From Isoetes taiwanensis (lineage: Eukaryota > Streptophyta > Lycopodiopsida > Isoetales > Isoetaceae): a stretch of 64,000 nucleotides of DNA. The DNA lies in NCBI GenBank assembly GCA_021234155.1, contig JAJEKV010000197.1:1-64000 (forward strand), read 5' to 3'. Both the position numbers and the translations under genes were made by a program. Below, in pieces: positions 34,421 through 48,084 of this stretch (its first letter is position 1; each line of letters opens with the position of its first letter). Under the pieces are notes generated by a model. That model did not search any database. It was not told where the DNA came from and was given only the letters and a program-made list of their open reading frames with translations.

Positions 34421-34428
34421 TTAAAACT

Positions 34429-36362
34429 TTATTGAGTATTTCTAGCTATCCTAGATTGAATAACTGCTTTTCTTGGGCTTACCCTAATAGGTCCAGAATA
34501 GATCTTTTTTTGGCCCCTTCCTCTTTTTTTATGACTGACCTGCTGCCAACTTATTTCCTCATTCTCATTATCACTCACATACTCCTCCTCTTTGTTAGTA
34601 TTGGTATCTTCTTGAAAAATAAGAGGAGGAATGGATACAGTCATAAATCCCAGAGAAATCTTGAAGGAAAGGTCAATATTTTTAAAGGTGAGGTTCCAAT
34701 TTTTGTCAAACTTGAAATTACCTTCATATTTCACCTGGTCTTCATTAATTTTAATACCCTGATTGCTCATGCAATTGCTACTCTCCCCCTTGGGATCCAT
34801 GTTCTGCACCACAGTATTCTTGGGTCTCCATTCCTGTCTAATGATGGGGTAGATCTATTCCCTTTTTCCTCCAAATTTATTCCCTTGCCCTTATCCTCCT
34901 TTTTGGGCATTTTAGAATAATCAATTTTCAGGTTGAAAATCGTCTGCTCAGAAATCTTCACTATAATTTCCCTTCTCCATTCAGATCTGATTCTCTTTGA
35001 GATACACACTGAGGGAAAGTTAGTTTGGGGAATATTTATGCTAATGACTTCCCCCAAGTTTTCAGAAATTGCTTGCAAATGAGATTTAGTCCAAAGACCG
35101 GGAGGTAGATTGGGATAAATTACCCAGGTAGAAGTGGATATTAAATCATAATTACCCGGGATAAAGATCGGGTTCCATCTCATGATAAAGAATTCCTTAT
35201 TTCCAATATTATCCAATCTTTTTCTAAGAATAGACCCAACACTATTCTCGTCAGAGCACAGAATTTGGAAAGTTTTGTTGTCTATTTTGAGAATAGAGAG
35301 GATCGGAACTCTCTGAATCTTAGTGATCCAGAACTTAACCTCTCCAAGAGATGGGGGTTTGTCAGGAAAATGGATAAGGATCCCCTTTTTAGAGTATAAG
35401 TCTGAGGCCGAGGAATCCCTGATGCCAGAAAGATCTAAAATCCCCTTCTTAATCTCACTTCTGCTCTCATTAGCATGATAAGACGAATTAAGATCATAAT
35501 TAACTTGATTAAGAAGAGCATTTTTATAAGAGACAACATTCAAACCTTTAGCTGTGTCACTTTTACCCAGGATCGGAGCTCTGTTGCGGATATGGTGGTC
35601 CCCCACTTTGGTACTGTTCTTGTTCAGCCTAGCAATCTGCACCTCTTCACAATTCTTGCATTCGCACTGATCCACCTCTGTGGGGTTGAAGAACCCATTG
35701 CTGTCCCGGATCTTGCATGCCTTGGTATCATTTTTTAAGCGTATCTGATGAATTTCATAATTCTTGGAAACGTTATCAAGCACCTGGGCCGAAACATAAG
35801 AGAGTTTATTCTTGAAAATCCTTCGCTGCCTCTCGATAACTTGATCATCCACTTCTTCCCACCTCCTTATCAGTTTGATTGTGGCTGCTGAGTTCCATTT
35901 AAGCTTCTCCATTTCTACCAGAATCTCCTTTGTTCTATTCATCATCTCATTCATGGATTTCTGGAATATGTTATTCTTTAAACTGCAGCAATCCTCTTCA
36001 CTATGCCCTTGTTTAGCCGTGATGAGTTTATAGAGGTTTCTATCCATTTCTTGCAAGATTTCCAGAGTATTCCATGCCCAGTCCCTATCATTTGCTCTCC
36101 CGCCACTGTAATCCTCTTCGATCTTCTTGATTTTGTCCAGGCTAGCACATATTGAACCTTCTCCTGAAACATCCATGCAAAACGCGGCCGCCTTTTGCTG
36201 ATCCTTAATAATCTCAAAGGCAATATACAATTCCTTCAGATTTTTCCATGCCACATCGTTCCTGTCCTCCAGCCTAAAGATCATATTCCATTCCTCATCC
36301 TCCCTTTGCTTCTCTATGTCGATAGCCTTCTTTCCCTTCCCCTGATTTCCTATCTCCGCCAT
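34429..36362 (-). pseudogene. LINE-B2 ORF1 (gag-like RNA-binding protein)
   Basis: ATG 36362 opens a 531-codon frame to 34767. The last ~120 codons continue in another frame (34812-34429), so one frameshift is present. The N-terminal 200 residues are charged and probably helical or coiled coil. Cys residues cluster near CECKNC. The region around WVIYPNLPPGLWTKSHLQAI matches the DUF4283-type domain of plant LINE ORF1 and related retroelement proteins. The C-terminus is acidic, then basic (KKRGRGQKK). The ORF1 stop and the ORF2 start are 8 bases apart, suggesting coupled translation or reinitiation. The role would be RNA packaging. Confidence 0.7.
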
Positions 36363-36400
36363 TTTTCTTTCTTAAATTTCCCTGAGACAAAAAGAAGGAG

Positions 36401-36787
36401 CTAATTTGCCAAAGCAAACCTCCAAACTACAATTTCTAGGTCCGCCAAGAACTGAGCCGGCCTGAGATCGAAGAATGTCGACCAATGCCAGAGAGGTTCC
36501 GCGCCAAATCGATCAAGAATTGAAATCTGAAAGATGTTTCTTGAGTATCTTCCTACTGCCAGATATCCTGTATTATGGGCCGCAATTCTTAAAGATCCTA
36601 CTCTATGGAAGCAGAGAATGCAATGATAAAGAGTCCCGTAGGCCTGCCTAGAGAATCCTATCCTAGAATTAGATGTGTACGTCTGATTTATGATGCTATC
36701 TAGGTAAGCTACTGTCACATCATGATCCAAGGGAATGCTCGGGTACCCAAGTCCCTGGAGAACAGCCTCTAGAAAGGCCTCATCCAT
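36401..36787 (-). CDS. Upstream ORF in LINE-B2 leader (128 aa, unknown)
   Basis: An open frame from ATG 36787 (MDEAFLEAVLQGLGYPSI) to TAG at 36401 lies wholly in the 5' leader, 38 bases before the ORF1 ATG. Without an ATG it can be extended to 36814 or further. The protein has several Trp, Cys and aromatic residues (YHCILCFHRVG, LWHWSTFFDLRP) and does not look like random low-complexity text. I recognise no domain. It might be an ORF0-like gene, an N-terminal part of ORF1 separated by a stop, or chance. Conservation in related copies would settle it. Confidence 0.4.
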   Translation of the reverse strand: MDEAFLEAVLQGLGYPSIPLDHDVTVAYLDSIINQTYTSNSRIGFSRQAYGTLYHCILCFHRVGSLRIAAHNTGYLAVGRYSRNIFQISILDRFGAEPLWHWSTFFDLRPAQFLADLEIVVWRFALAN

Positions 36788-36869
36788 CGGGACCTGGTTC
36801 CGCACGCTTCCCAAGGCGATGTCTCTTCCTGCGCCTAACGTTCATCTCCCGCTTGGGAGACATATTTCC

Positions 36870-36886
36870 AACATGTCAGCTTTATT
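36870..36886. repeat. Target-site duplication of LINE-B2, right copy
   Basis: Identical to 30249-30265. Adjacent to the element's 5' end, which begins GGAAATATGTCTCCC on the minus strand. Confidence 0.9.
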
Positions 36887-37825
36887 GCTGAATTAGTCGA
36901 ATGAAAAGACTTATTAATCAAGCAGCTCCCACTTTCAAATATAGTTGTTGTTACAACATATGCACTTAGTGAAGAACATGCATGTGAAGTCTATGTTTGA
37001 AACATATCAAAAGCTCCCCCATCAAGTTGCTCATTCTAACAAAAGAGCAGGTTCAAAATGATTTTCTTGTTATCGATGAAATGGTTAGACTGCTATATGG
37101 ATCCACTGTAATTTAATATGTTTAAGCATTTGTGAAGGTTGAGACTTCTATGCCAATTGGTAGGCCCTGCAATATGCGACATTTGATACATATTCGTTTC
37201 TTTGTCTCATATACTTAACACTTGAGCTTAATTTTGTATCTCTATACACACATTGGAGTAGGAAAAAAGCCCTCACAAGCAAGTACAGTAGCATGGAAGC
37301 CTTGCTTACTGTTTGTGAAGTTCATTCTGATGCACAAGCAGCAGAATTTGGAGCAAAACACACATTTGAGCTAGATGTAAAGCATAAAAAAATATATTAC
37401 AGTCATCCAATGATGCTATGCTATGCTCCAGGCATGATTTTTGCTAGCAAGGCATGATTAGGAATATGGTTTGAACAATATAGATAGTATGGGGACAAGA
37501 TCACTGTGCTTATGAATGTTGGAATTAGCCTCTAAAGTTGTCCCATCTCTAAATTCAAGCTGGCCAGATATAGGAATGCTTTGTTAGAGTGAGAAGGGAA
37601 GGATTGCAGCGAAAGGCAAATCAACATTGGTGCATTGAGCATGCCACTTTAACGTTTAAATTGCAAAGTATTGTTGGTTTGACAATAATCCATACTTGTA
37701 TTTTATTTGGTTGTATATAAATGAAAAATATGATTTGGCATGTTTTCACGCATTTCGAAAAAACAAAATTGAATAAAAATAAACGTGAATTATCACGAAC
37801 ATCAAACTTATACTTATGTTAAAAC
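36887..37825. other. Intergenic, AT-rich
   Basis: No gene or repeat recognised on either strand. Confidence 0.45.
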
Positions 37826-38880
37826 GTTGTTTTAACTAGTTAACTGGCTAAAAAGTTCCAGGAACCCCTTGTTTTAACTAGTCACTAGGCTAGGTTGTGA
37901 TTTAAATCGGCAATAGTCTATGGTATTTTAACTGGGGTAGTGTTGGTAGAAGTTTAAAGTTCTAGGAATCTTAAGTGGTTAATCTGAGCAATGCAATCTT
38001 ATCGTTAGGTTTAAATGTTCTAGGAATAGGAAGTTGTTAATCTGAGCAAATGCAACTTTGTGGTTAACTAGTTGCGATTGACATGGTTTATTATCTTTAT
38101 CTTTTGGTTTGAATAGGCAAGTACATTCTAGTGGTTTAGTGGTCGCAAACTATAACTTTCTAGTGGTTCAATTGCTCATTGCATGGTTAACTGATAATTT
38201 AGCTACGTCTCCTTCTTCTTCTTCTTCTTCCTATGGTTTAATTGGACAGACACTGGTATATTTGTGGTCTAACTGACCTATAGTTGGCAGGGGGTTAACT
38301 AGGCTTAAGCTTAATGGAGAATGCATAATTGTAGTTTAATGGGAATGGATCTCCAAGGGTTTAACTAGGCTATACTTTATTTAGGCATGCATATATCTAA
38401 TGTTTAATTTGACTATGTTATGGTTGGACCGGGCTACACTTGCCAGTATTTAATGCACAAGAATATCTAGCATTTTAGTTGGAATACCCCTACTAGTTGT
38501 TTAAGTAGACATTGATATACTTCTTAACTATTATTGACAAGGTTTAACTAATTAGGGATTAGTAGTAGTTAAATTGGACATCGGATATAATTCTCATAGT
38601 GGGGTTTAACTGGCCATATAAAGGTAGTGATTAACTTGGAGGACATAGTTGTATTTTAAATGTCTAAAGGGATTGAAGTGGTTTAATTATAACTAGAAAA
38701 GTTTCTCTAATGGTTTGAATGGACTAGGTTTAGTGATGGTTTAACTAGGAAAGGGTTTCTAGTGGTTTATCTAGGCAATCCATGGTTGTGTTTTAACTAA
38801 ACGAATGGTTTAACTGAGCAATGAATGCTTGTGGTTTAACTGGATAGAATTGGTAGTGGTTTAACAGTACAAAGGGAACA
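37826..38880. repeat. Degenerate minisatellite based on TGGTTTAACT
   Basis: The word GGTTTAACT, often as AGTGGTTTAACTxGGC, recurs more than fifteen times with variable spacing of about 25-60 bases over roughly 1 kb. Many copies are degenerate (GGTTAATC, GGTTTAATT). This is an old, decayed tandem array. A (CTT)n tract interrupts it near 38215. Confidence 0.65.
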
Positions 38881-40487
38881 TATTTGGATCAGTATCTTCA
38901 AATTGGTTCTTATCATTACTCTCCTATTTTGGAGTAAGTAGATTGTCCTTCAGGCTCGTATTATGACATCTTCTTATATTTACACAGTTAGATGAGATAT
39001 GTACATTCTCTCATTTTTATATTAGATTGATAAACTTTTTGCGTTCGTCCTTCATAAAAAAAGAAAAAAAAATGGTTGTCCAATTCTTTAGTCATCTTTT
39101 CAGCAACCAAAACCTATTCATGGGTTTAAAAAGATAGGGTTGGTAGAGTACAAGCAAGATTAGTTATCCAATTCTTTAGTCATTTCTTCAGCAACGAAAA
39201 CCTATTCATGGCTAGTCAAAACAAATGAATCATTTGCACCGAATTACATACCTAACTAACTTCCTTGCTTCAAGTATAATCTCATGTATTTGATGCAACT
39301 TAGCACAATTATATGCATCTTAGTACACAACCAACTAAGTTGAATTCAACAAATCCATTCTAAGGGCAAGCCATCGTCACACAGCACCTTGTTCACATTG
39401 TTATCTGAGCCATCAAATTTTGTTTTCCATAGGAGACCTAAGTGAACGGGTTATAGAAAGTTCGAAATGCGTAAGCATAGCTTTTTATACAATGATCAAA
39501 ACTTTTGCATGTCAGGAGATGCATTTGCTTCTATAATTTGCACTTTGAAAAGATAGATTTCAGTAGCTTCAGATTATCAGTGCACAACGACATTACCAAG
39601 GTTTATAAGATATTGATTCCGTCCATCTTCATCTCCTTTTATCATACGAAATATCTGTACCCTAAGTGCCAGTATGGCAGGAACATTCTCAGCTTAGAAA
39701 TAGAAGCATTTGTCCCTATTTTGCTACGGACCGGTGCTAGCAAGATGCTTTATCAATATCCCACCAATAGGCTGGTCATGTGTTTTTGCCTTGCACATCT
39801 ATTTTGAGAATTTGTCGAAACATTGATTAGAATTGTTGTAGAATATACTTGTTACTTGCTAACCTGTCAATACCTTATGCCTGGTTCTTTTACATGATGA
39901 TCTCTTGATGTTTGCCAGGTTTATGGAAAGATGGATTTTTACGTGTTACTAGCAATTTTGATACGCTCAGCACTATGATGTAATATCAGAATGATTTACA
40001 GTTATATATAATATATAATTTTTGGGATGATCCTGGTTCTCAAAAGAAATATATAAGAGTTTGTTACAGGCTCAAAGGCAACAGTTTAGTTGAATGTGAA
40101 TGTTGCAGATACATAATTCTCTATACTAGGATTGACTCGCTGGACACCATGCTTGAAAACATGCTTGGCACTGGTGTACCAGGCATTAACATTTTACTTT
40201 CTAGTGTCACAACCGTGCATTTTGAATCCTTTACTAGCAGGAACATATTCCATTGTTTATGTTCTCAATCTTTAGTGGTTTGGCTTTCCTTTTCTCCCCT
40301 GTTGCTTTGAAACAATGCCATCCTTCAGTGGTTTTCATTTATTTTATTTGCTAGCTCTTATTAAGAAATATCTTTAGATATGATATGACGAATCGCATGT
40401 TTAGAGAAGATCCCAAAGTAAAGGCTTTGGCAAGAAAAGTCTTCAGATTCTTCACTGGTATTGGCAAGTATTTTTGATGTCTTGCAG
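38881..40487. other. Intergenic, with an A-rich end and a small duplication
   Basis: An A-run (CATAAAAAAAGAAAAAAAAA) at 39053-39072 looks like a retroelement tail. TCTTTAGTCATxTxTTCAGCAAC occurs near 39087 and 39170, a ~93-bp-offset duplication. The ORF 39505-39807 (plus) follows an AG and could be coding, but no family is recognised. Confidence 0.4.
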
Positions 40488-40769
40488 GTTTTTGGCTGGA
40501 GGTAACACAGAAAGTGGACTCTGCTTTCAGTGTGAATGGAAGTTAAAAAAATCTACCTTGGCAAAAGAGCTTTTGATAAGGATTGTAGATGTGGCAGATG
40601 TGGAAGTTCAAACTGAGTTTTCTTTTGAGCACAAACTTGGTAGGCTTGTATCACTTCATCATCTCAATGCATATGTCACTTAAATGCAGGTGGTTTAAAT
40701 GCAGATAGGTCTTGTACTTACTCTTGCACTTCCAACGTCAGAAGATAGCCCCAAGCCCTCCTTAGAAAG
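40488..40769 (+). other. Two exon-like segments of an unrecognised gene
   Basis: Segment A (40488-40647) follows CTTGCAG and ends before GTATCA. It encodes FLAGGNTESGLCFQCEWKL and then about 33 residues ending FEHKLGRL. Segment B (40705-40769) follows ATGCAG and ends before GTAAAT. It encodes IGLVLTLALPTSEDSPKPSL. The A/B junction is phase 0, so they join in frame. The alternation of hydrophobic and charged residues and the splice signals look genuine, but I do not recognise the protein, and further exons were not found. It may be a gene fragment or part of a larger spread-out gene. Confidence 0.4.
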
Positions 40770-42253
40770 GTAAATTTGCAATTGCAAAATTATCTTGTAT
40801 GGTTCTCTTAAAGGTTTCCGTTTCTGAAGTAGGCGATCTAGTCTTAACTTCTGATATGTCTGGTGCTCTAATTTGTCGTTTCAGAATAAGGTCATTTTCT
40901 AGGATAATCTTTATATATGTTACATTATCCACGACATTGCTATTCCATACCACCTGGTCTTTCCAAGTTAACTATGGGCTTGTATAATTTTTGGAGCATG
41001 CATTGGAAAAGCTATACAAAGTTGAAAGTCATTGCTGCTGCTGTAATCTCAGCCTTGCAGAGGTCTTTGTCCATCAAGAAGCTATAAGTAGAGATAGAAA
41101 TAGAAATGGTTGGATTTAGATAATGAGAGCGAAATTCAAACTGCTTGCATGGTTGTTTAAGCCCCAATACTGACAATTAAGTCTTGAGTAAAAACAGCCA
41201 GGCATATTGCTGCAACATATGTCAAAACCTTCTTATGTATAAGCACTCTTCTTTGAAAAAAGCACACAGCGCAGTTCAAGCTCATCCAAGTGTTAATTCT
41301 TTATTTATTTCTGTAAATAATTTCGAACAGACCCATATGCAAAATAATTACAACCATAATGTTTAAAACTACATATATGCCTCTAACTTATCAATGACAA
41401 TCATGCAAGTAGCTGCCATACTATACTATACATTTGTCCTACATCATCAAATGTCGAACAAACTAAGAAGGCAAGATATGCATCTTAACTACCACATCTC
41501 CATAGGCCAAGTGGTATTCGTGGGTGATAAAAGCCCAATCAATTCCATTCAATTATACAACATGGGTAGAATCCTGATCCATGCGAAATACCACGTTTTC
41601 AACCTTCTTTCACTTCTAATTGATGGGAATGGACTCTTAGATTTGAAATTAGGCCTAGATAACGAAATATTAACAACCTAACAAACGCCAATGTACAATT
41701 TGGATTCATGCCAATGTACAATTTGGATTCAGAGTTTGATTCCAACTTCTAGTCTTATGGATTCCATTTTCTTTTTCTTGGTAGTTTCAATTTTACAAGC
41801 TACAAGTATATAAAAACACATGCGACAGGCACTGTCCATGGCACTATCCATTATAATCGGCTAACCTTGGGAAGATCCTTATATGCAATTGAAGCTGTCC
41901 AACAAACATATATTCAATAAATTCCATAGATTATGTGGGGATGTGCTATATACGAGCAAGTTAGAGAGTCACAGGGCAAGTTTGACTGTTCTTTTGAAAT
42001 CATAATGTAGTTTGTCTTATTAGAGGGCCACATTTATGCCTGCATTTTTATGGAACATGCAAAAGGGTGGCCATAAAATGGACAGCCCCACCCAGTTTGA
42101 GTAGCCTTGCAAACCAGGCCCACGCCATCATCATAATAACCTTGGAGACCCTTCTAAATAGCCCAACTTTGAGAGGGAAGAGAAAAAGGGCTCTATCTAA
42201 GCCCAACTCTGAGGAGAAGAAAAAAAGGAAGAAAGGGCTCTATCTAACTAGCT
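40770..42253. other. Peroxidase upstream region
   Basis: No gene recognised. TATATAAA near 41808 is a possible TATA box, about 440 bases before the peroxidase ATG, so it may not be the used one. Immediately upstream of the ATG, the phrase AGAAAAAGGGCTCTATCTAA is duplicated (near 42179 and 42225). Confidence 0.4.
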
Positions 42254-43612
<1,359 letters not shown>

Positions 43613-43630
43613 CTGCTTCATTATTGGCTC

Positions 43631-43636
43631 AATAAA
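43631..43636 (+). promoter_or_regulatory. Peroxidase poly(A) signal
   Basis: AATAAA lies about 20 bases after the stop codon. A second candidate, AATAAA, follows near 43658. Confidence 0.5.
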
Positions 43637-43679
43637 CAGTTCTATACGACTATTACAATAAAATCAACCATTTTTGGCC

Positions 43680-46659
43680 GACAAATAAATTCTACCACAG
43701 ATTGAAATGTTTTATTGTCTTAGATGACCTTACAAATTACAATAAAACAGACAAGTTGTTGAAGTAGGTTCACAAATATAAATATGGTGATGACTTCCTA
43801 AAGCTTAAGCAGTCTAGAAGTTGTTGTCAAATTTGACGGTACCTACCTATGGAGCTGGTTTTATTGGAAATAGCTAAAGAGCTTTTATATATGATATCTA
43901 TAACTTTGACATCGTTATTTTTCTTCACACACATAAGACCTATGAATTTGTTATCTAGGTATTCTAATGCTTTGTAATCTACAATTGATAGTCAATTTTT
44001 GAGCTTCAGATTGTGCAATGTGGGTATTTTTCTTGTTCCATTGTGGACACATGTTTAATTTAATGCTCAACACCATATAAAAAAATCTATATTACAAGGA
44101 TATTCAAACACCTTTGCACCAATTGCAACGCAACAAACAAGAACTTCCAACCACGTAGAATAGATAAACATGCCCAAAATTGTTCATTCGACCTACCGAA
44201 CTATTGTTAATGTAAGGTCTTCTATTGTAATTAATCTAGGTCCTTCGCATTGGCTTAACATTTAACTTTGATATGTTTCATCATTCATGTTATTGGTGCA
44301 TGTTGTAATATTTGTCTAAGGCCATGAATACGTTACTCCATGTCATAACATGCTATAAAAATGATCTAGTAATAATAAGAAAAACTGTCGTTGTGCTTTT
44401 AATCGTGAACCATTTTTTTGTGGTGAAAATACATAATCCTTGATGGTTATTTGCGCACCCATAGGGGAAGATAGTATTTACGCTTCCATATAATCATATT
44501 AAAAAGAAATGGTTTGTAGATTATTCTTGTAAAGTCCAAGAATTTACATAGGCAGGCAGGCAGACAGACAGACAGACAGACAGACAGATAGATATATCCA
44601 GGGGGACCCTACAGTAGGCCATGGGACTGGTCTATACTTACTGTGGTCTCAAACTTGAGATTTCCATGTTCTAGGAGTAGTGCATTGCCAGTAGACAAAA
44701 GGCCCAGGAGAAGGCTTGCCTAATATGGGCGGTTTCCTTCATGAATGAGGTTGAACTTATTGGAACTCAAGCTTAAAACCTGAGGTTGAATTAGGCCGCA
44801 TGATCAGGTGAACGTCCAGTTTGTTCCCCTCACCTCAAGGAAACCTTGAGGTTCTTTAACCATTGAAAACAGTTCTAACCCAAGCGTCAGGTCTTTTCAA
44901 ATTCAAGTCTGTCCACGTATTATATCACCTCATGCACTTTTAACCAATGTCGTTGGATCCCTTATTATTTATGGCGATAATGCAAGAAATTGAAATTGGA
45001 TGGAGAGCAACCCCTTGTGTTCTTTGGACATGCAGGTTTGTGTCTTCCCCTCCATTTCAGAGATCCATCAAAGTGCACCTCATGCTCTTGAAGTCTCAAA
45101 ATGACTTTCCTCTGAAATCCTCAAAGTGAGTCTATAATTTTTTTAAGCTAGTGCTACCAAAGCATATAGATAAGGGCCCTTCGTCCTTGCATCCAATTGT
45201 CCTTCCTTAAAGACCTCGATGTTATTGCATGAAATTAGTTTGCCCATCTCAATGCTCGAAATTGCCTTTGTTTTAAAAAATTTAATCTCTTTAAAAATAT
45301 ATAAGTGCCACCTTGACAAATAGATAAAGAATTTTGCTTTTTGATAAAATGCAATTGGCTATTATTTTTCTTATTGAACATCAAATTTGTAACTTTGAAC
45401 ATTTTTTATGTTCCTTGTACATAATGAATATGAATGGTTGCTTTCAAGTAGTGGTGGAATAGCTATGAATATAGCAAATGTTGATGAGACATCCCTGGAC
45501 ATCCTTGGCTACAAAAAAAAAAAATCTTCTGCAATCTTATGAATGGAAAAGTAAAATACCACTTAATCAGTTAAGTAATGAAACTTTTGTACCACGTTAA
45601 CTTGATAACCTTCTCTAGTGCAGATAACTGTATATTTTGCCTTAAAAGTTCTGAATGGATTGGATCAGCAAATTGATAATCTTCTAATTAGTAATATTAG
45701 ATTTACGCACAAAATCACATTATCCAAGATAGACCAGGGTCACATAAAAAAAAAAACACAATCCCCGGAAATGCTCACATCCAAAAGGGAGCATGCCATG
45801 TGCGTGCAGAGGATGGTACCCCCTCCCCCATCAAATACAATTTTCTGAAAGGCAAATTTAACCAAATCTGTACGAAATTTACCCCAAGTAGTGGTCAAAA
45901 CCCCTCTAACTCTGGAGTATACTTATGAAAGTGGATCAGTGCTAAGATCATCAAAGATGGAGCAAAAATCCAGTTTGAAGATGACCCACTATAGAGAAAA
46001 TATCATGGTGTAATTGTTGGAGATGATTAGAACTTTCACGATTTCGCAGATGCATTTGAAACTGAGGCAGGAGAGTAGAAAGACGTATCTGCAAGGCCGA
46101 AGACAATGCTGCATGATGGTTCTAGTAAGACCAATTCTGGATCAGTGAGGATTGTACAATCCAAAGAAGCAGCAGAAGTTTAATTTGCAGACTCATGAAA
46201 CTATAGCACGCTGCGTTAAAGATGCTTTTCTCAATTCTAATGCAGACAAAATAATCGTTAGATGCTCAAGGGAGGGAGGAAGATTAGGTGATGTGAGCAA
46301 TTCAAAAGATTTTGCAAGAAATGGGGTAATAGCACAACATAAGAACTTGGAAGATGGCGTTACTCCTTTGGCATACAAGCGAGAGAAATCAGATTTATGG
46401 GATCTTTGTTATGACTTTGACAATGATCATGAAATGATCCAACTAATCCTATAAAGCAACAAGAACAATCTATTCCTAAAGGAAGCTATAAGTATCATCG
46501 AAACAAAGCCAATAGCACATATGAAGCAAGAAGCTGTTGCACCGAATTTTACGAAGAAGAATAATATTGAGAAGAAAACAAGGAGATGTCAAAGGACCCA
46601 AAGAGGACTCACTTATGAGTCTGGCCATGATGATTTTTGGATGATGTAGCTGTAGTTTG
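43680..46659. other. Intergenic, no gene recognised
   Basis: AT-rich sequence apart from one (CAGA)n tract. The ORF 46152-46454 (plus) contains charged text (HETIARCVKDAFLNSNADKI) without a known domain. Poly(A) runs near 45509 and 45748 may mark old retro-insertions. Confidence 0.4.
44551..44595. repeat. (CAGG)n(CAGA)n microsatellite
   Basis: Tetranucleotide repeat GGCA followed by about eight GACA copies, ending in GATAGATA. Confidence 0.9.
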
Positions 46660-46841
46660 AGGGAGGGTATTGATCTATGGTCAACCTCTACCTCATCATC
46701 CATAGTCACGTCATCATATGACATGGTAGTCTAATCTAGAGAGTTGCATCTGTTCATATAGGGTCGTATGCTTATGCATATATCTAAGCTTTGTGAGAGG
46801 CTTGTTCTCACGTTTTCTATTCATACTATATTGCATTCTAG
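46660..46841 (+). mobile_element. Possible Copia-type PPT and LTR start
   Basis: TTTGAGGGAGGGTATTGATC resembles the polypurine tract and LTR start of plant Copia elements (commonly GGGGGAGTGTTG). The following ~180 bases, with CATCATATGACATGG, could be LTR. No partner LTR was found, so this is tentative. Confidence 0.25.
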
Positions 46842-47261
46842 TTATCTCCTGAATTCCCAAATATTAAGAGCTAACCCCTCATTTCTACCCTCTAAAATTT
46901 TATGCATTACTGCTGCAGAGCAGACTAGTTGGGTCCACATGAGACTAACATTGATCGGAGTCTCTTCGTTTTCGTGATATCCCTTTGCGTAGATCTTCCA
47001 TATGATCCAGGTAGTATCGGCCCTAAAGTAACTCCATAGAATGCTCGAGTTCGGATTTCCTATTTGGATTTCCAATTTGTTAATCCTTTCAAAACTTGGT
47101 CCATTGTTGTTGTCCCATTTCCAGCCCAGTTCTGTCACATTTCCCATTGCATCTCGTTGGCTCCCTATAATTACCATGCTCCAAGTGGCCAATTGCTGGG
47201 TGATTTCAAGTATTTGGGCAAAAGTATGCTGGTGGGGTACAAAAAAATGTGACTCCAGCAC
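46842..47261 (-). mobile_element. LINE or retroelement C-terminal fragment (tentative)
   Basis: The 139-codon frame contains SILWSYFRADTTWIIWKIYAKGY, which resembles the ...LWxIWKxRN region after zf-RVT in plant LINEs, and TQLVCSAAVMHKILEGR. No zinc knuckle is present. The identity is uncertain. Confidence 0.35.
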
Positions 47262-47464
47262 TTAGATCAGCACCCTGCACCTACTATTCTATCATCGTAG
47301 TCCGCTTGTCATTCATTCGAGTTGTTATATATTTCTATTGATTATCTAATTACCATGTGCTAGTACAAGTAACACCCTAAACAAGCTGTCGTATGGGGTG
47401 TTACATGAGTCAGCATATGTCCGAACTCCTGCTTTTGTACCCCACCAGCATACTTCTGCGCATT
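47219..47464. mobile_element. Foldback element, ~245 bp
   Basis: AGTATGCTGGTGGGGTACAA on the plus strand near 47225 recurs on the minus strand near 47455. Inside lies a second hairpin, GTAACACCC / GGGTGTTAC (47370-47406). No coding capacity. Confidence 0.5.
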
Positions 47465-47800
47465 TGCTTCTTGATAATTTTGATAGCATGTATCTAGACT
47501 CGTTGTGCATTTTCACATTTCCAAAAAGTGCGCCTTGGCATGCCAGCTGCTCTTCCAAATCCTAATAAGGTACTGTCTCCTCTGGATTGCTTCTGTGAAG
47601 CCATGCTACTCTAGATTAATGAAGAGTCTTGAAGTTGCATTGTTACTCATTGCTTGCATGATTCTACTCGCCCTTGGTGTGTAGCTTATCCATGAAGTTC
47701 CATTTTCATTGGTTCGGGTCCCAGTCTAGTTCCCTACGTTTTTTAGATGCAGTTCTTATTTAATAAGTGGTGGTGCGACTAGAGTCTTTCGTTTGTTATG

Positions 47801-48084
<284 letters not shown>

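Larger units (their letters stand above)
30266..36869 (-). mobile_element. LINE-B2: full-length L1-type LINE, 6.6 kb, with 17-bp target-site duplication
   Basis: The element is bounded by identical 17-bp repeats and has a short poly(A) tail at its 3' end (30266-30274). On the minus strand it holds an upstream ORF (36787-36401), ORF1 (36362-34429) and ORF2 with endonuclease, RT and zf-RVT (34420-30811). Only one frameshift in ORF1, and one frameshift plus two stops in ORF2, were noticed. The perfect duplication also indicates a young insertion. L1-type elements copy by target-primed reverse transcription. Confidence 0.9.
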
